Made by a program: the position numbers and the translations under genes. Below the pieces are notes generated by a model. It had not been told where the DNA came from and did no database searches. It was given only the letters and a program-made list of their open reading frames with translations. Positions 1-14,000 of a DNA stretch of 64,000 nt are shown piece after piece. The stretch is from Cristatella mucedo. Its lineage: Eukaryota; Bryozoa; Phylactolaemata; Cristatellidae. Location of the stretch: positions 964,001 to 1,028,000 of the forward strand of contig WPIO01000062.1 in the NCBI GenBank assembly GCA_009760855.2. Direction: 5' to 3'. Every line of letters begins with the position of its first letter. Position 1 is the first letter of the stretch.

Positions 1-194
1 TTCTCCAGTTTTGCTGTTTAGCAAAATACGGACGAGGCTCGCACATATTTATTTGTGTTGTGCGGCAACCCGAATTAGTGGGTGTTGCGCACATATAAAA
101 CGAGTAGTATGCATAGACAAGTGACAGCACAGGCGCCTTAACCATATTAGCATATGTTATTGTAGGGTATGAGCTCAGTGAATAGCCATATATG

Positions 195-335
195 ACAGAC
201 TTGGCATAAAGAGATTACTTGCTCCCAGCAAGTGCATTTTTCTACTAACCATTCGATCGTGCTTCCTTAGCAGCAAACGTAAAGTGCCTAGAAAGAGATC
301 GAGTTGTCTGAGATATATCTAATGTATTATATATA
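195..335 (+). mobile_element. LINE A 3' tail relic
   Basis: Contains the AAAGTGCCTAGAAAGAGATC motif after a diverged GCAGCAAA; the ATT repeats are lost. Confidence 0.5.
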
Positions 336-2727
336 TTTTCTTTACTCGAGATCGAAATGTACCCAGATGCGAATGAAAACGTACTTTATGAAAGTGTTTG
401 CTAAATGCGACGCCTAAAAAGCATATTTCAGTATGCCTGTTGGAGATAAAGACAACCCTGGGTACCCCATTTTACCTGTGAACACTGCAAAAATTTCTTG
501 GAAGGTAAAACGAACAATGCTGTCCCCTAGATGAAATTCCTTGCACAGTATTAGGTAAGAGTGAAATATCATTTCCTATTTTCCATTATTATCATATTTT
601 TGTAGGCCGGTCGGTACAGGGGAGAAAGAGAGTCGTGAAGTTTGCTATTCCAAGAATTTAGCAGGAACCAGCTTAACACTCAAGCATCTGCTGCTTCTGC
701 ATGGTGGACCCTTGAAAATGTCTTGACTGCCATCATGTATCTACACTTCCTTAATCCATCGCTGCAGTACTACACTATCCTTATCTCTACTTTCCCAACC
801 CTCCGGTGAGGGAGAAGCCATCTTGAGGATAGATATCCTCAGATCCAGGTTCGATTTCAAATATGCGGCTGATGAGAGAAAACCATACATCCCCGACCAG
901 AAAGACCGCAAGCTCTGATAAGAGATTTATCAAGTCCAATGTTGTTTTTCTCTTAACCGAGGCATAAGAAGTGGAACTTGTTGTATGAAAGTGCGAATGT
1001 AACGGTTGAGAGAAAGCATAAACTTGTTTCCAACTTCTTCGGTCCGAAAGATGGGCTGTGCTTACGCAACAAAGTGGCCATTCTATTAGGGGCGATATTA
1101 ATCTCCTGTATCTTCGTGGATGGCACCTGTTCATACTAAACTCACCCGGGAGCCTCAAAGCCGTGCTTGTTCATAACGTTAACAAGTAACTAGCTCTCAC
1201 TATGTGCACTTCAGCGACTGCAAACCATTTTTCCACACGTTATTGCGTACAATGCAGTACGGCGGTTACGACTCGGTAGTCATCGTAAACTTGAAAATGG
1301 TGTCACTTATGACGGGCCACCAAATCAAATTTCTTTAAGTTTCTTTGTTATCTTTGAAAATGGGACAACCGCTATGGACTGGCCACTGCAGACCCGAGTT
1401 CTCTGTAGGGAAATAAGCATCAGATAGCTGGTAGACCTCCGGAAGGGACTGATGCCATCACTGCATTTCAAGCTAGGCCTCATCAAGCAATTTGTCACAG
1501 CTCCATACAATGAGAACAGCTTAAAGTACCTCCAAAGATGTCTTGCCACAATTGTTGGAGGCAAAGGTTAAGCGATCTCTCGTTAAGATTTGAGTGGGCT
1601 GTACACAAGTCGGACCCCCAACGAACACTTTGCTTTTAGGTCAGAGCTAGTGAGTGAACTAGTTGTTGAGCAGCAAGATGGAGCCATGTTTGCTGAGTAA
1701 AAAATAAGCACTTCTTAGCAAACCAAAGAAACCGAATTATATTAAGCAATGGTGAATCCGTCCCAAGACATAATCCTACCTACAATCGTGATGCAGATAC
1801 TAATTATAAAAAATACGAATGTGACCGAAGAAAGTAAAATAGTTCAGTGTTCATAATAACGAGCCGGTACCATTCACTGCCTGCCTTCACCAAAGTCATC
1901 AAACAGTTCAAACCAGCTTTATACTAATTAAAGCTTGCTCTCTGACCGTACTCGAAGAGGGTGACAAGCATAGGTAGCATATGGAGGATACAAGGGGTGA
2001 ATCTGTTGTTTCTCGGCAATATTTGACATGTAAACCCCCAGATTCTAGATAACTTCAGTTGCGTCATACCAGATGCAGCTTAAAACATTTGCCGGCAAAT
2101 CTTAGAGACCGGACGACGGGATTTCACGAACTAACAAGGAATCCACCTTCAAACTCCCTAACATAACACAGCGCACCAGCAATATTGTGTCATGCTGCCT
2201 CTGCAATGACGACAAAATGATAAGAAACTGCCTCACTAGCACACGAGGAGGCTACTTTTTCTTTTATTGATGAGCCTTTGCTGAGCACGTTGCAAAGCGG
2301 TCTTCTAAACGTATGCGCAGAGCAATGCTGCAAGTCACACACACATATATATATATATATACATAAAGGTAGAATGCGACGACACAGTCCAAACTGTCAG
2401 TAAGCACTGACAGACACCATGGTTTGCAGATACGAATCGGCTAAAATTTCTTGCGGGTTCCTCGGCAATTTTCTGCATAAACTCCAAAACATTCACTCAA
2501 TTAACGAGGTGGTCCATCGCAAGCTGTGTGTCCCAATTACAGGTTGAAAGTGCAACCCGAGACTTATGCTAAAAAAAGAACGTTACTATAGCAGACCACA
2601 GGCAGATCTGCATTGTTGGCAGTGAAAATGCATCACCAACAAAGCTTCTCATGGAAACAAGAATTTAGTCTGATTATCAGCTTAGGAGTGAGGCTATGGC
2701 CACCCTTCTATAGGACATAGCATCAGC
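336..2727. other. No gene recognised
   Basis: Apart from the mobile-element relic near 1450-1680 and a short TA repeat at 2343-2362, I see no conserved coding or RNA signal. Confidence 0.5.
1449..1680 (+). pseudogene. Possible relic of a mobile-element-derived protein family
   Basis: Plus-strand reading gives LMPSLHFKLGLIKQFV then NSLKYLQRCLATIVGG before a stop. From memory this resembles the LHIKLGLMKQFVKAL core of a protein family found in many copies in animal genomes, probably transposon-derived. The match is short and not verified. Confidence 0.3.
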
Positions 2728-2815
2728 AAAGTGCCTAGAAAGAGATTCAGTTCTACGAGGGTGCTACACAAATGTATTAAAATTAAAATGTATTAAACTA
2801 TTGCTATTATTATAA
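2728..2815 (+). mobile_element. LINE A or SINE2 3' tail relic
   Basis: Reads AAAGTGCCTAGAAAGAGATT followed by a CTACACAAATGTATTAAA end. Too short to assign between the two families that share this tail. Confidence 0.45.
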
Positions 2816-4979
2816 CAATGGTGTAAAGAGACCCCTTGAAACAGTCATAACAAAGGTTATGGCTATATCACTCGCCTACCTGCAAAATAAACGGTACCCA
2901 AACCCACAGAGGCTTAAATCATAAAACAGAAAAGGCGATGATCCCTCAATGCATGGCTAGTCACATGACTAACAGGCAGTAACAAAAAGAAAACAGCCAA
3001 TGGATGCCAGAGAGGCAACAGTTGGGTGCAACCGAAAGCTATCAATAATTCACACACCTAGTTGATCGCTCATCTATTACTAAATTATATACCTGCATTT
3101 GACATCAACAGTAGGGCATCGCCATTCAAATTTGATAGAGACTGGGCTATTTTGCTATATGCATTACAAGTGTTGAGTCAATGCTCCTTGGGAGACGGGA
3201 AATCGATCAAAGCTCGAGTACTTTTGATGTGGTGGTAAAGGCGAAGACCAAACAACTTTCTCAAGCTCATCTGCACCTTCCTGCTGCCAGTTCCTTTTCC
3301 CAAATCGTAAGTAAAATTGAACGAGTCAACCATTTTAGCTCTTTATTTTCTGCTCTGCCGAACGGGTATATGGTCATTGTCTGATAGTTTCTTCAGAAAT
3401 AAACAAGTGCTAACTTCCACCCAATTCTGGTCATGATATGGGCCTGCCAGCTGATATAGAAACTTGAATCTACTATATCAGGATGCAACATAGCTCCAGA
3501 GAAAAATAAACATAACAAAATTAGTGGTCATGTAAACTAGCATCAAAACGCAGGGTTTAGAGCAAAAATTAACTACTTCAATAATCTTGTTACAACGAGC
3601 TCAAAACGAGTGAGACATGGGGTGGTTAAAACATCTACGGCTGAGCATCGTCAGATGCCTTCAGCCAGCAGCTCTTGACCACTACAGTGTATCTATAAAA
3701 TCTCGGATTTCGGAATCAAATGATATAAAGTATTGCTAAGTGGGCAAATGCCAGGAACACAGCTTAAGGTGAATCCATTCAAGCTTTTGGAGGGCACACT
3801 GCCCTCAACAGTCATCCCTGATCCGCCATTGCCTAATGACAACAAGCATAGATGTTTCAACAGCCTACCGTGAGCAATCAGCAAAACCGGATGCACGAAC
3901 AGCAATCTTCCCGTAAGTTAGTCCATATCAGCACAATGCAACGATTATTTGGATTAAAAAAGACTAAAAAATCTTTTCCAAGCTGTGACATTAGAGAAAA
4001 TCCCTGGCACTCTACTAGTTGATAGTGGCAGGCCAATAGTCATTGGCATGCAGACAGTGGAATAATCTGTAGAATAATAATTTTGGGCTATGCTGACACC
4101 GATCGACAAAGCTATTGCAATCAGCATTCCCGCTTTCGCCATATGGCCATTAAAGACCCAATCCCACTATATAAGCATGTTGGGTTAATAAATGAGGAAC
4201 TATATCTTAGTTACTTGAATGCCGCAGAAGCATTTCGATACGAGAACAACTATTTCTAGGTGCTCAAAAAGAAAGAAAAATGTTTTGCTTGGAGACTGGG
4301 ATATATGAAGGCAGCACACGGCAGCTCCTGCGAATAGCCTATGTGTCTTGACATACTGATATTGACGGGACTCACGCAGATTCAATGCAGCTAACCAGTG
4401 ACTAAGCCACTAACTGACCTAGCAAGTATTTGGTCCAAAGTCAGCCAGGGAGAGCTTTTACAGCCCAACATTGTAGCATGACGATAGCCCTAACCTAAAA
4501 GAGGTTTGCTGACATCGAAATAATAGTCATTTTAAGCAAAAGATGTGCACGACCGATTTAAGATAATCAATGGAGACAGCAGTCAAGCTGGGCGTGTTTC
4601 ACAGACACAGTGGCATTGGACAATGGTCTTTCTCTAATAATAACCAAGTTATTTAAGGACACAGAGATCGTTGGCATCACATCAGCTAGATTAACGGCTG
4701 TATTATAATATGGGACAGCATGTTACGACTTATTGTTTGAACTTTTGAAAGATTATTCTGAATTATTGTCATAATAATGTGCCCATTTCATGTCCGTATC
4801 ACTAGCATAGAGGTTGCAACTTAGCAGCCCTTGCTAAAGGCAACACAGTGCTTCACATTATGAAGGTGCAAATATCTTTAGTAAAAGGGTAAGAGATGAA
4901 GTGTGCATAAGAAGCAGCATTATTGCGAATCAATGCAGTACACACAACAACGTCAGGGATAGAAAAACAAGTTTACTAC
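2816..4979. other. No gene recognised; expected position of UBE2K last exon
   Basis: The UBA-completing exon of UBE2K should lie here or further left, but I found no convincing match. A 62-residue minus frame at 4142-3954 begins with a signal-peptide-like stretch (MAKAGMLIAIALSIGVSIAQ) but has no other support. Confidence 0.4.
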
Positions 4980-5047
4980 CTCATCAAAACCCATCTGCTT
5001 GATTTGAATAACCTTCTTTTCAAGCTCTGAGTCTTCAACTTTTGAGC
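4980..5047 (-). CDS. UBE2K: UBE2K exon 5 (linker and start of UBA)
   Basis: Phase-matched to exon 4 across a 91-base intron. It encodes SKVEDSELEKKVIQIKQMGF followed by DE, the linker and first helix of the UBA domain with its MGF loop. The donor is GTAGTA. The next exon was not located. Confidence 0.85.
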
Positions 5048-8000
5048 CTTCAAAAAACCACAACAGCTCAAGAGAAAAAGCAGGCGACACAGTACGGCTT
5101 TTCTAAAATCAAGTCACCTTCGTAAAATCAAATCAGACCTCGGGCATAGACGTTAGTCCAATGACGTGCAGTCCTTTCAAATAACTTATGATGATCCTTG
5201 AATTGCTTGGCGACAACTGCATCCTGTGGATCGTTAGGCTCAGCTGCAGCTAGTAGTGCTTGTAGTGACAGTAACACCGTTCGCAGAGTCATAGCAGCTG
5301 CCCTAATAATAAAAAAAAAAAAAAAACATTAGCACCACAAACAAACCAAATCCCTATGTTGGCAATTATAAAAGCTGGAATGCAAGCATGCCAATCAGTT
5401 AGGAACAACGAGCACATTTCATCACGTGTAAGCACACAAAAGACAATTTACACGGATGTAATAATGTTGCAAGGAACAGGTAGGTTTTCAGCCATGTCAT
5501 CAAGTCAGGCGATGTCGTGATGTCAATTCCAAGCTTAATAATAATAACAATACATTTCATAAAGCCCTCTCAGAGAACTCAATCTCTTTCTATTCACTTT
5601 ACAATTACTGCAAAGGAAGCACGATCAAATGGTTAGTAAAGCAGACAAATTGAAGGCACGGCCTCTAAAGAATTTGGGGATTGGTTAGAGGAACAGCTAC
5701 ATGACTTCAATCAGAAGACTCGGTGGTTCGGTCGGATGCCTGATCAGAAAGTTTTCGGATAGGTAGCCCAGAGAAAAAGACTAGAGAGACCTAAACGTGA
5801 GTACAGAACCTTGAAGCCTATCGGCAGAAAAGGAAAGCATTAAAAATTATAAGGATAACTCTGTCTAATCGGGAAGTAAATCGGAAGCAAAATATCTATA
5901 AGAAAATATCAAATTAAAAATAATAATATCCTAGCTGATTAAACAGCCTCTTTTTTATAGCGACAGAAGATCCTTTGCGGTTTTCACCACCGCTTGCAGT
6001 GGCGATAAAGGGTCGCCCACCGCAGGAAACGAACCCACGACCTCAGGAACGAGGTCGTGAAAGCAACACCCTTACCTAGTGTGCCATCACGGCTCACCAT
6101 AATTTACTCACTCAATTTACCTCCTCTGCAACATTTGCAATGTGGGTCCCAACTTGTTGAGACTTGGCACATCGAGGTACATGTCCACAGCTTGTTGAGG
6201 TAAATGCTTGCAAATTTCTACCTGTGCCGTGTAAATTCCATAGCTTGGCCAATACTTCACCGATCGGGTTGACATTTTGAATATGTGTATAAAAAATCTA
6301 GTTCATCTTTGATGTGGGTTGGGTAAGTGTTACTATAATATCACGATGTGTCCTTGAAACTGATTTTCTGCTTTCTTCATTGTTATTTTGCATCTAATTA
6401 CCCAACTCACACACAAAACTTGATAGAACTTTTTTGATAACCCATCTGATCACACTTACCGAGTCTTTCTGCATCTGTTCAAGTGCTTAACATATAATAC
6501 ACCCTTGAACCAATATTGTCGTGCGATTGAACCCAATATCGATCATAACCATCAACCATTTCGGCACAGCTTATCACATGGAGATTTTAATGTCCCTAAA
6601 ATGTAGCTCTTTTTTCAAGGTGGACATCAAGAAAACAAATAATCCTAAATATAGACTTTAAAAGTCCACCAAAAAGGCAGGACACACGGTCAACCACTTG
6701 CTCCTTGAGGATTTTCGTGGGCCGTATCGATCTATTTTAGCTAAGGTAAAGTCCGAACTCAATTAAGAAATATTAGAATCCCAGATATAAAAAAAGCAAA
6801 AGTGTTGATGTCCAATAACGACCATCTTTATAACCATTTACCAACAAGTATATTATCCAATGATCGAAATCGCGACTTAGTAGAGCGGTCAGGTCGAGGA
6901 GACATCCCTATACCTTAGCTCATCGTTGGCCGAGGCATCCTCGGAGATGAAACGAGCCAAAAAAAGGCCCTGCTGAATGGCCTCCCCAAATATAGTGTGG
7001 AATAGTCACGTGACCACACCACACCATCTGTTTCCATGGGAACCGTTGACTCGGTTGCCGGCGAATGCAGTAACTCACTGAGCCAAACACAGCTAACTGT
7101 GATTAAGGCCAAAATTGTATTGATTAAATTGTTACGATTTAATAATTAAAGTACCATAACGACTTATTCAAATATGTGCATTAGCCTAAACCAAACTCAG
7201 ACCTATCGACCAGGTGAATGGAAAACTTGGGAAGGCAGTGTATGTATCTCAGTCTGTACGTCCAAAAAGCCACCAAGACTGAACAGGCATTATGCATGAG
7301 AGCTTTCGAAGTTCATTCGAAGCCTAAGCGGCTTTTGAGTATGCCAACGGTACCCAACAGACTTCACCTCATGCAACAAAGGGAAAGCAACGCTGACACT
7401 GTGCATGTCACCCCAAACTATGTTATTCATTTTTTTTTGTTCATCAAGCATGATATTACTCACCATTCAATTGCATTTCCCTTTGCAGCAAATGTAATGC
7501 GCCTAGAGAGAGATTGAGTTCTCTGAGGGCGCTTTATCAAGTGCATTACTATTATTATTATTATTAAAATGACAAGCAGAGCTGAGCCAGGAGGGCACAG
7601 ACATAGCTGAGCCAGGAGGGCAGTTGAGGTAGTGAGCAGCATAGAAGTTACAGCTCAAGAAAGAAAAGAGATGTGCTGAAAAGAATGAGCTGCAGTTGAC
7701 AGCAGGAGAGTAGATGTCGATGATCGCCCAAGAATCGTGGAAGCGAATTCCACAGTCTAGGGCCTGCAGGTCAAAAGCTGCTGTCGCCAACTGCTGTCTT
7801 TAAGCGTAGTGATGAAACAGCTAATTATTGTCCATAGAGGACCTGAGGGCACGAGGAGGCTGAAACTGGTTCAGCAGTTCAGCTTGGTGTGAAGGAGCTA
7901 AGTCGATGAGGGCTGTGTAGGTCAGTATAAGGCTTTGGATCAAAGCATCTTCAGCAGAGAAGACACGTGGCTGAAACTCTTGGATTTATTTACTAGCCTA

Positions 8001-11000
8001 GCAGTTAAATGCATCACCGCGCTCCTCCAGTGCGCGAGCGAGTTACTGCAGATAGCTGCAGATAGTGCACTGCAGTAGCTCCAGCGAGCTACTGCAGTGC
8101 GCGAGCTCACACGACCACCTACTCCTCGGCTTCTAGTGGCAACGTGTTCCTTGCAATAAATTGAAATCTTTCGTGATCAGACATTCAGCTCGTATGTAAC
8201 AAAAGTCTAGAAATGATTGCCGGCTTCTGTCACCACCTGCATTGACCTTTCATTCTTCAAGACTTTGCTAAAGATGAATATGTTCTAGTCAGCTTTCACT
8301 GAGCCCCACGGAACTTGACTTTGTTGATGGCGTGTGTTTTTTGTGGGTTTATCTGTGCTTGCATAATATAAATATAAAAAATATGAATCATATGTATAGC
8401 GCCTTAATATAACTTAACCTCTATCCAAGCGCTACACATATGCTGCAGGGCTCAAGCCCACAACCTCGGTCATCAAAGGCATTCCCCTTGACCCCTGTCA
8501 TTAAACACACCTTAACCCCTGAGGCAAATCAGGGCGGCAATGGTCGATCTAAGTGCATGCTACTAAGCTGGGGTCCTCCAAACCAGTGGCCCCGACAGTC
8601 TTGTTACGTGCATTGAATCGGTGGTCTAAGCATTACAATTTTGTGTATTTGCATGATGGCCTAAGCATTACACTGTCTGCTTGTGCATGCTTGTTAAGCA
8701 TGATACCTAGCATGTCATTAATATTATCGAATAACTCGTTTCTTCATGACAGCTGGAAACAGGCTTTCGATTTCTCAGCAAGCATACTTGACCAATTCAT
8801 TACGTCGGATATTTTCAAAAGAAGAAATTGTGTAGACTACATATAATTCGGTTGGAAAGTGTGCTGACCCCCCCCCCCAATCAATGATCTATGCAATCAC
8901 CAGAAACCAATATAAGGGAGCTGCCCTCATTTCATAGCCTTGCAATATCAGAGGTGCAATCAGCAATTAATTAACAACTTGCACATATCTATGCTCATAA
9001 ATATGACGAGGTGCAGCACTCATCTTGAAGTTAACAAGTCTGAATGTTGGCAAAGTTACCTTGACAATTTTTGCATTCAGAGAAGCACCAGTTCTCTTGG
9101 AGCTTGCACCCCTCCCAAGTTTTAGTGGTAGCCCAAATAAGCTACACAATTAAGTTACAAATGATGATCAGCTTAACCCTTGCTTACACAGTTACGGCTG
9201 AAGGATGGAGTCTAGAATGAAGATTCTGAAGAGTTTGGCATAGCACATGCCAAACCCGAGTGTGGCTTTTGGTGCACACGTGTATACTACAATGAACACA
9301 TTATATTCATGCCTTGCACAATCCATCAAGGCCATCTGAAATGCTGGCCACAGCCAATCAGCCCTGGTTTAGCCACCAGAGATTCTTTGAGGCACCTATG
9401 TCATAAGGATTAGGAACCACATGCATAAGTTCTTCGAGTTCAATGTTGTTTAAGCTTAGATAATTAGAGGATTAGGCAGCTAAAGCTGGCCTCCCAATAG
9501 AGCAGCCGCTCTTGAGCCAGTACTTATACTGGCTTCAAGAGAATTAATGGTAAAAGTTAAATTAAGCCAGATGTTCTGAAGCATCTGGATTTAGATCTGG
9601 ACTGCTTGTGCTCTGCTCCCGGTTGCACCTGAAAGCAGTGGAGAGTAGTATATGATTCGTCAGAAGTGCTTTGAAGCGTTAGTTCTACCAGTATCGGACA
9701 TGCAGAGGTGAGATCTAGCATTCTTCACTTGTGTTGTGCCTGTGCAAAAGACTTCGACCAAAGCCGTTGCAAACGTTTGCAACCACATTAAAGGATGTCT
9801 GCCACACTTGCATCATGTGCACAGCAGAAAGCAGTGGCACATCCACACACGGAGTACTGTCAGATGCATAAAACAATAAAATGATACATTTAAGGATATG
9901 AAGTTGGAAAGCCAGTCTTATGCTAATGGAACTCAGTTTAAGGCTCGGCTATGAAATGGCAGAGATTGGGCAATCGAATAACAGTACTCATACCCAACTT
10001 ACCACTGATCTTTAAGTATATCTAAACAGATTGCTCCTGTGACCGAGCTGATATTTGGATGCCAGATCTTCGTCAGGAACCGCACCTAAAACAAATTAAG
10101 AGCAGCTTAGTCCATAGCTGCCTCTATATAATGATTACTTTTGGCAAATGAGCCCCCATCTGTAGATATGCAGTAGGGTTAGCCCAAATTTAAAAGTGTC
10201 GCCTATTTCTAATAAATATGATTAAAAAAAGCATAACGAAGAAATGGTCGAGATACACCTTTTAGCCCAAGAAAAACCGGATATTCCTTTGGAGGTGCCC
10301 TAGCATGGCATTGCCTCACTGGCTCTAAATTAAGAAATTTAATAGCCTGAAAAACATAAACCATTATGCTCTCACTATTGGGACACGTGAAAAAATGTTC
10401 GGCTCGGTAAAGTAGCACATCCATTTGGCCACACTAAGTTACATTACAAGGAATGCTGCTAAAAACAAATCGTACTTCGCAAATTTATAGATTAGTCAGC
10501 TCCCCCCCCCCCGACTTAGGACCGTTCGACTTACAAGAATTCGTAGACACGAACTCGGGCCACGCAAAAATCGAAAATCAATATGTATTCAAGAAATTTT
10601 TCAAAATCTGAGCCTGGTCAGTAGATTTGACAACCAAGTAAACAGTACAAAGAAAACTATGTTTGACAGCTTTACATTGCAGGTACTGATGGTTCTCTCT
10701 TGCTTTTGTGACTGGCTAGGGGTAAGACAATGTTCAGAGTGATCTCGTGTTTTGTTGCGATTTTAACGTTTGCTATTTCATTACTCGACTTACTATTATT
10801 TTCTTCATTATAAAGATATTGTACTTATTTTGAGATGGCTGAGAAACGTAAAAGTAGCACCTCTCTTGCTATTGGAAAAAGAAAGCTGAGGAGATCAATT
10901 TCTCTTAAGGAGACAATGAGTAGCATCATAAGGAAAAGAGATTCTGGCATGGCGGTGACTGTGTGTAATCTCATGTGAAACTGGTTTATCTGCTACTACC

Positions 11001-14000
11001 ATCTCAACTACTCTGAAGGATAAACAACGAATCTAGGATGCTCTGAAGTGTGCCGCTTACATAGCAAAGAGAAGTGGGCCTATCGAAGAGATGGAGAAAT
11101 TGCTGGTCGTGTGGATGGAAGACCAGAACAAAAAACGCGTGTCTCTAACGATGCTGACCATCCAAGGTAAAGCGCGGAGCCTCTTCAATGATCTCAAGAG
11201 GCAGCATAATGATCCAACCTAAGATCAAGATTTTACTGCAAGCCATAGCTGGTTTGACCACTTCAGGAAACGCCACTCCACAGCCTTAAAATCACTAGCG
11301 AAGCTGCAAGTACTGATACTGAAGCTTCGGAAAAGTTTATGGAACGGGATAAACTGATTGAGGAAAATATTATTTGCCGGAACAGAGTTTTAACGTGGAT
11401 GAAAAAACGGCATTTTTCTGGAAACATAGGCCTGAGCAAGCGTACATACACCAAGAAGCAAAGTCAATGTCTGGCTTTAAGGCTATCAAGAATAGACTGT
11501 CGTTATTGCTTGGAGTAAATATGGCAGGCTTCAAGCTGAAACCTTTCCGATTTATCTGTCTGTGAACCCATGTCTTCAAGAACATCAGGAAGAACACACT
11601 ACCTGAGCATTACAGCCATAACCAGAGACACGAATACGTGCGTGATGAACCTGAGGGAGCGTCACGAAAGTTTAACATGATAGAAATGGCTGAGGCATTC
11701 TCTTCGAACGCTCATGGAATGCAAATGCTAAAAAAATGAATGCAACTTTGACTGGTACTTTAAAGTTGAAAGTCAAGTTAATGATTCTCTTGTCTGCTGT
11801 CGTGACAAAGAAAGGAAAAACAAAACAGTCAAAGCTCGATTCTTATTTCATCAAAATAGAATCGAGTGAACCCTAACCACCACTAGTAAAGCAACTGATT
11901 CACCTCAGCCATCTTCCAGTCACGAGGGTTTAGAGGAAGAGGTAGCTGATGATCATCCAGATCCAGTCCAACTCCACCTCATCCTCCTCACAGTAGTACT
12001 AAACTAACCAGCTTCGGTAGGCCAAAAATACTCCACATTGTGGCATGTAAATATGACGTTATTTATTGTTCTTATTTATTTCCTATTTGCTAAGTATATG
12101 CAAAAATTCCATTTGTTTACCTATGTGTTTTTCAGACCGCATCATAGTAATAATAGTACAAATAATATAAATAACAATACATTTGCATAGTGCTCTAAGA
12201 GAAATTAATTTTAAGTTTTCTTTCTAGGCACTTACAGGTGCTGCATAGAAAGCACTTCCGAATTGTTAAGGTAACATCCGCAAGCAGCAGGCATAGTTTA
12301 AGCATATATAATATACCCAAATAAAATAAAAGCAATAATGAAAAAATGACTAAACCGTGAGCCAGATGTATGCTGCATATTCAGAACACTGGGGGGGCTA
12401 TCCATGTGAATTTTTGATGAAAATGAAAACAAGCTTCACTCCATAGTTTAAGTATTGCACAAATAATACCTGAGCCCTGTGCCTATTAAAAAAATCTATA
12501 TCATATAGACCGAACATATACCTGTACATAAGGAACTAATCAGAGGCGGAGCCAGAATTTTCATCTGGGGCTAAAGACCGGTAAGATTTTCATGTAGGAG
12601 AGGAAAGACCAGCAAGTAATGTATTAGACTCGAAATTGGTGGTCTGCCCACCGAGTAGAAGTAGGGCATAATTTTGTCGGTGGTATGATGGTCGGAGGGC
12701 ATAGCAATAGTGGGCAGCCCAGGTCACTGTCCCTATGGGGGGGGGAGGGCAAATTTAAAATTTAAAATAAATTTAAATCCTAGCTGATTAAACAGCCTCT
12801 TTTTGTATAGCGACAGAAGAGCCTTTACGGCTATCACCACCGCTTGCAGTGGCGATAAAGGATCGCTTACTGCAGGAATCGAAATCCCACGACCTTGTGA
12901 CCGAGGTCGTGAAAGCAACCGCCTTTCCTAGTGTGCCATCACGGCTCACCAAATGACCCCTGAACCCTCTGGCTCCAGCCACTGGAATGTAATGTAATGT
13001 ATCTCCGGCTGTAACTCCACAAAGCCATAAAGACTATATGGGTGTTAGGCAGGAGAGTTTTGTATAGAGCACTCACAGCCTAAGCGGCTTTCGGTACGCA
13101 TTCGGTAGCCAACAGACTTCGGAACTGATGCAACAACTCTTTCCATTGACATTCAAACAAGCACCTGAAGGCATTTCATACAGATACTTACTAACAAAAG
13201 ATTAACAAATCTACAGCAATTCAAAACAACTATTTCATAAGCCAATTCTTTGCTAACCGGACTACTCAAAAATACCGTCTTTCGGTTTACGGTAAGAGGG
13301 TATAGAAAGGTATGCTGGTTTAACGCCTCATTTACATAGCAGCAGAAGAGCCTTTGTGGCTATCACCGCCACCACGTTCCGTAGTCAACAAAGGATCACC
13401 CACTCTAGGACTTGAACCCACGACTGTGAACCCACGACCCACCCCTGCGGTCAGCTGCATTGCCGTCAGATTGCTAATGCAGCAGGCAGCGAGTCTGCCA
13501 TAGTCAATCCTACTCAGTAGGCACTGCTAGGCAAGTCGCCGACATTCAGTCTGTCTGTGTGCTCATGACTGGGTCGGTAGTGATCGCCAGTGGGAGGTAC
13601 AGCTCCTGGAGTGATACCTTCCATTCCTGAAGAGCCAGCCGTCCCTTCAGATGTCAGTTGTCTCACCAGACCGGCTTCCTGGGCAACTTGAACACCCAGC
13701 ACCTAGCCATACTTGAGTGCTTTATATTCTTTATTACAGCTGGATCTCCATCACCGATTTCAAGAGTCTGCAACACTTATCGGTTGCTTAGGCCCATTCG
13801 ATGCAAGGCTTGCAATCGTCCTTTCACGCAGCTGTCGAGCTGGGATCTCTTATGTATGTGGGGCTTGGTGCCGAAACGAGCAGGAAGAAGCTGGCTAGGG
13901 CAATCTTCGACACACAGCGACTGAGCTGACATATAAGAGCTCGGATTAAGCAACAACATTAACGTTGCAAATTCGCTAGTTCCTAAAAATTCAACAATCA

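Noticed and set aside
3236-3310. Possible last UBE2K exon with a W-x-x-E-x-A-x-E-L pattern on the minus strand
   Set aside because: The preceding residues do not fit a UBA helix, a stop lies just upstream in frame, and no good acceptor joins it.
3954-4142. 62-residue minus frame with a signal-peptide-like start
   Set aside because: No homology, promoter or conserved context; hydrophobic starts are common by chance in AT-rich DNA.
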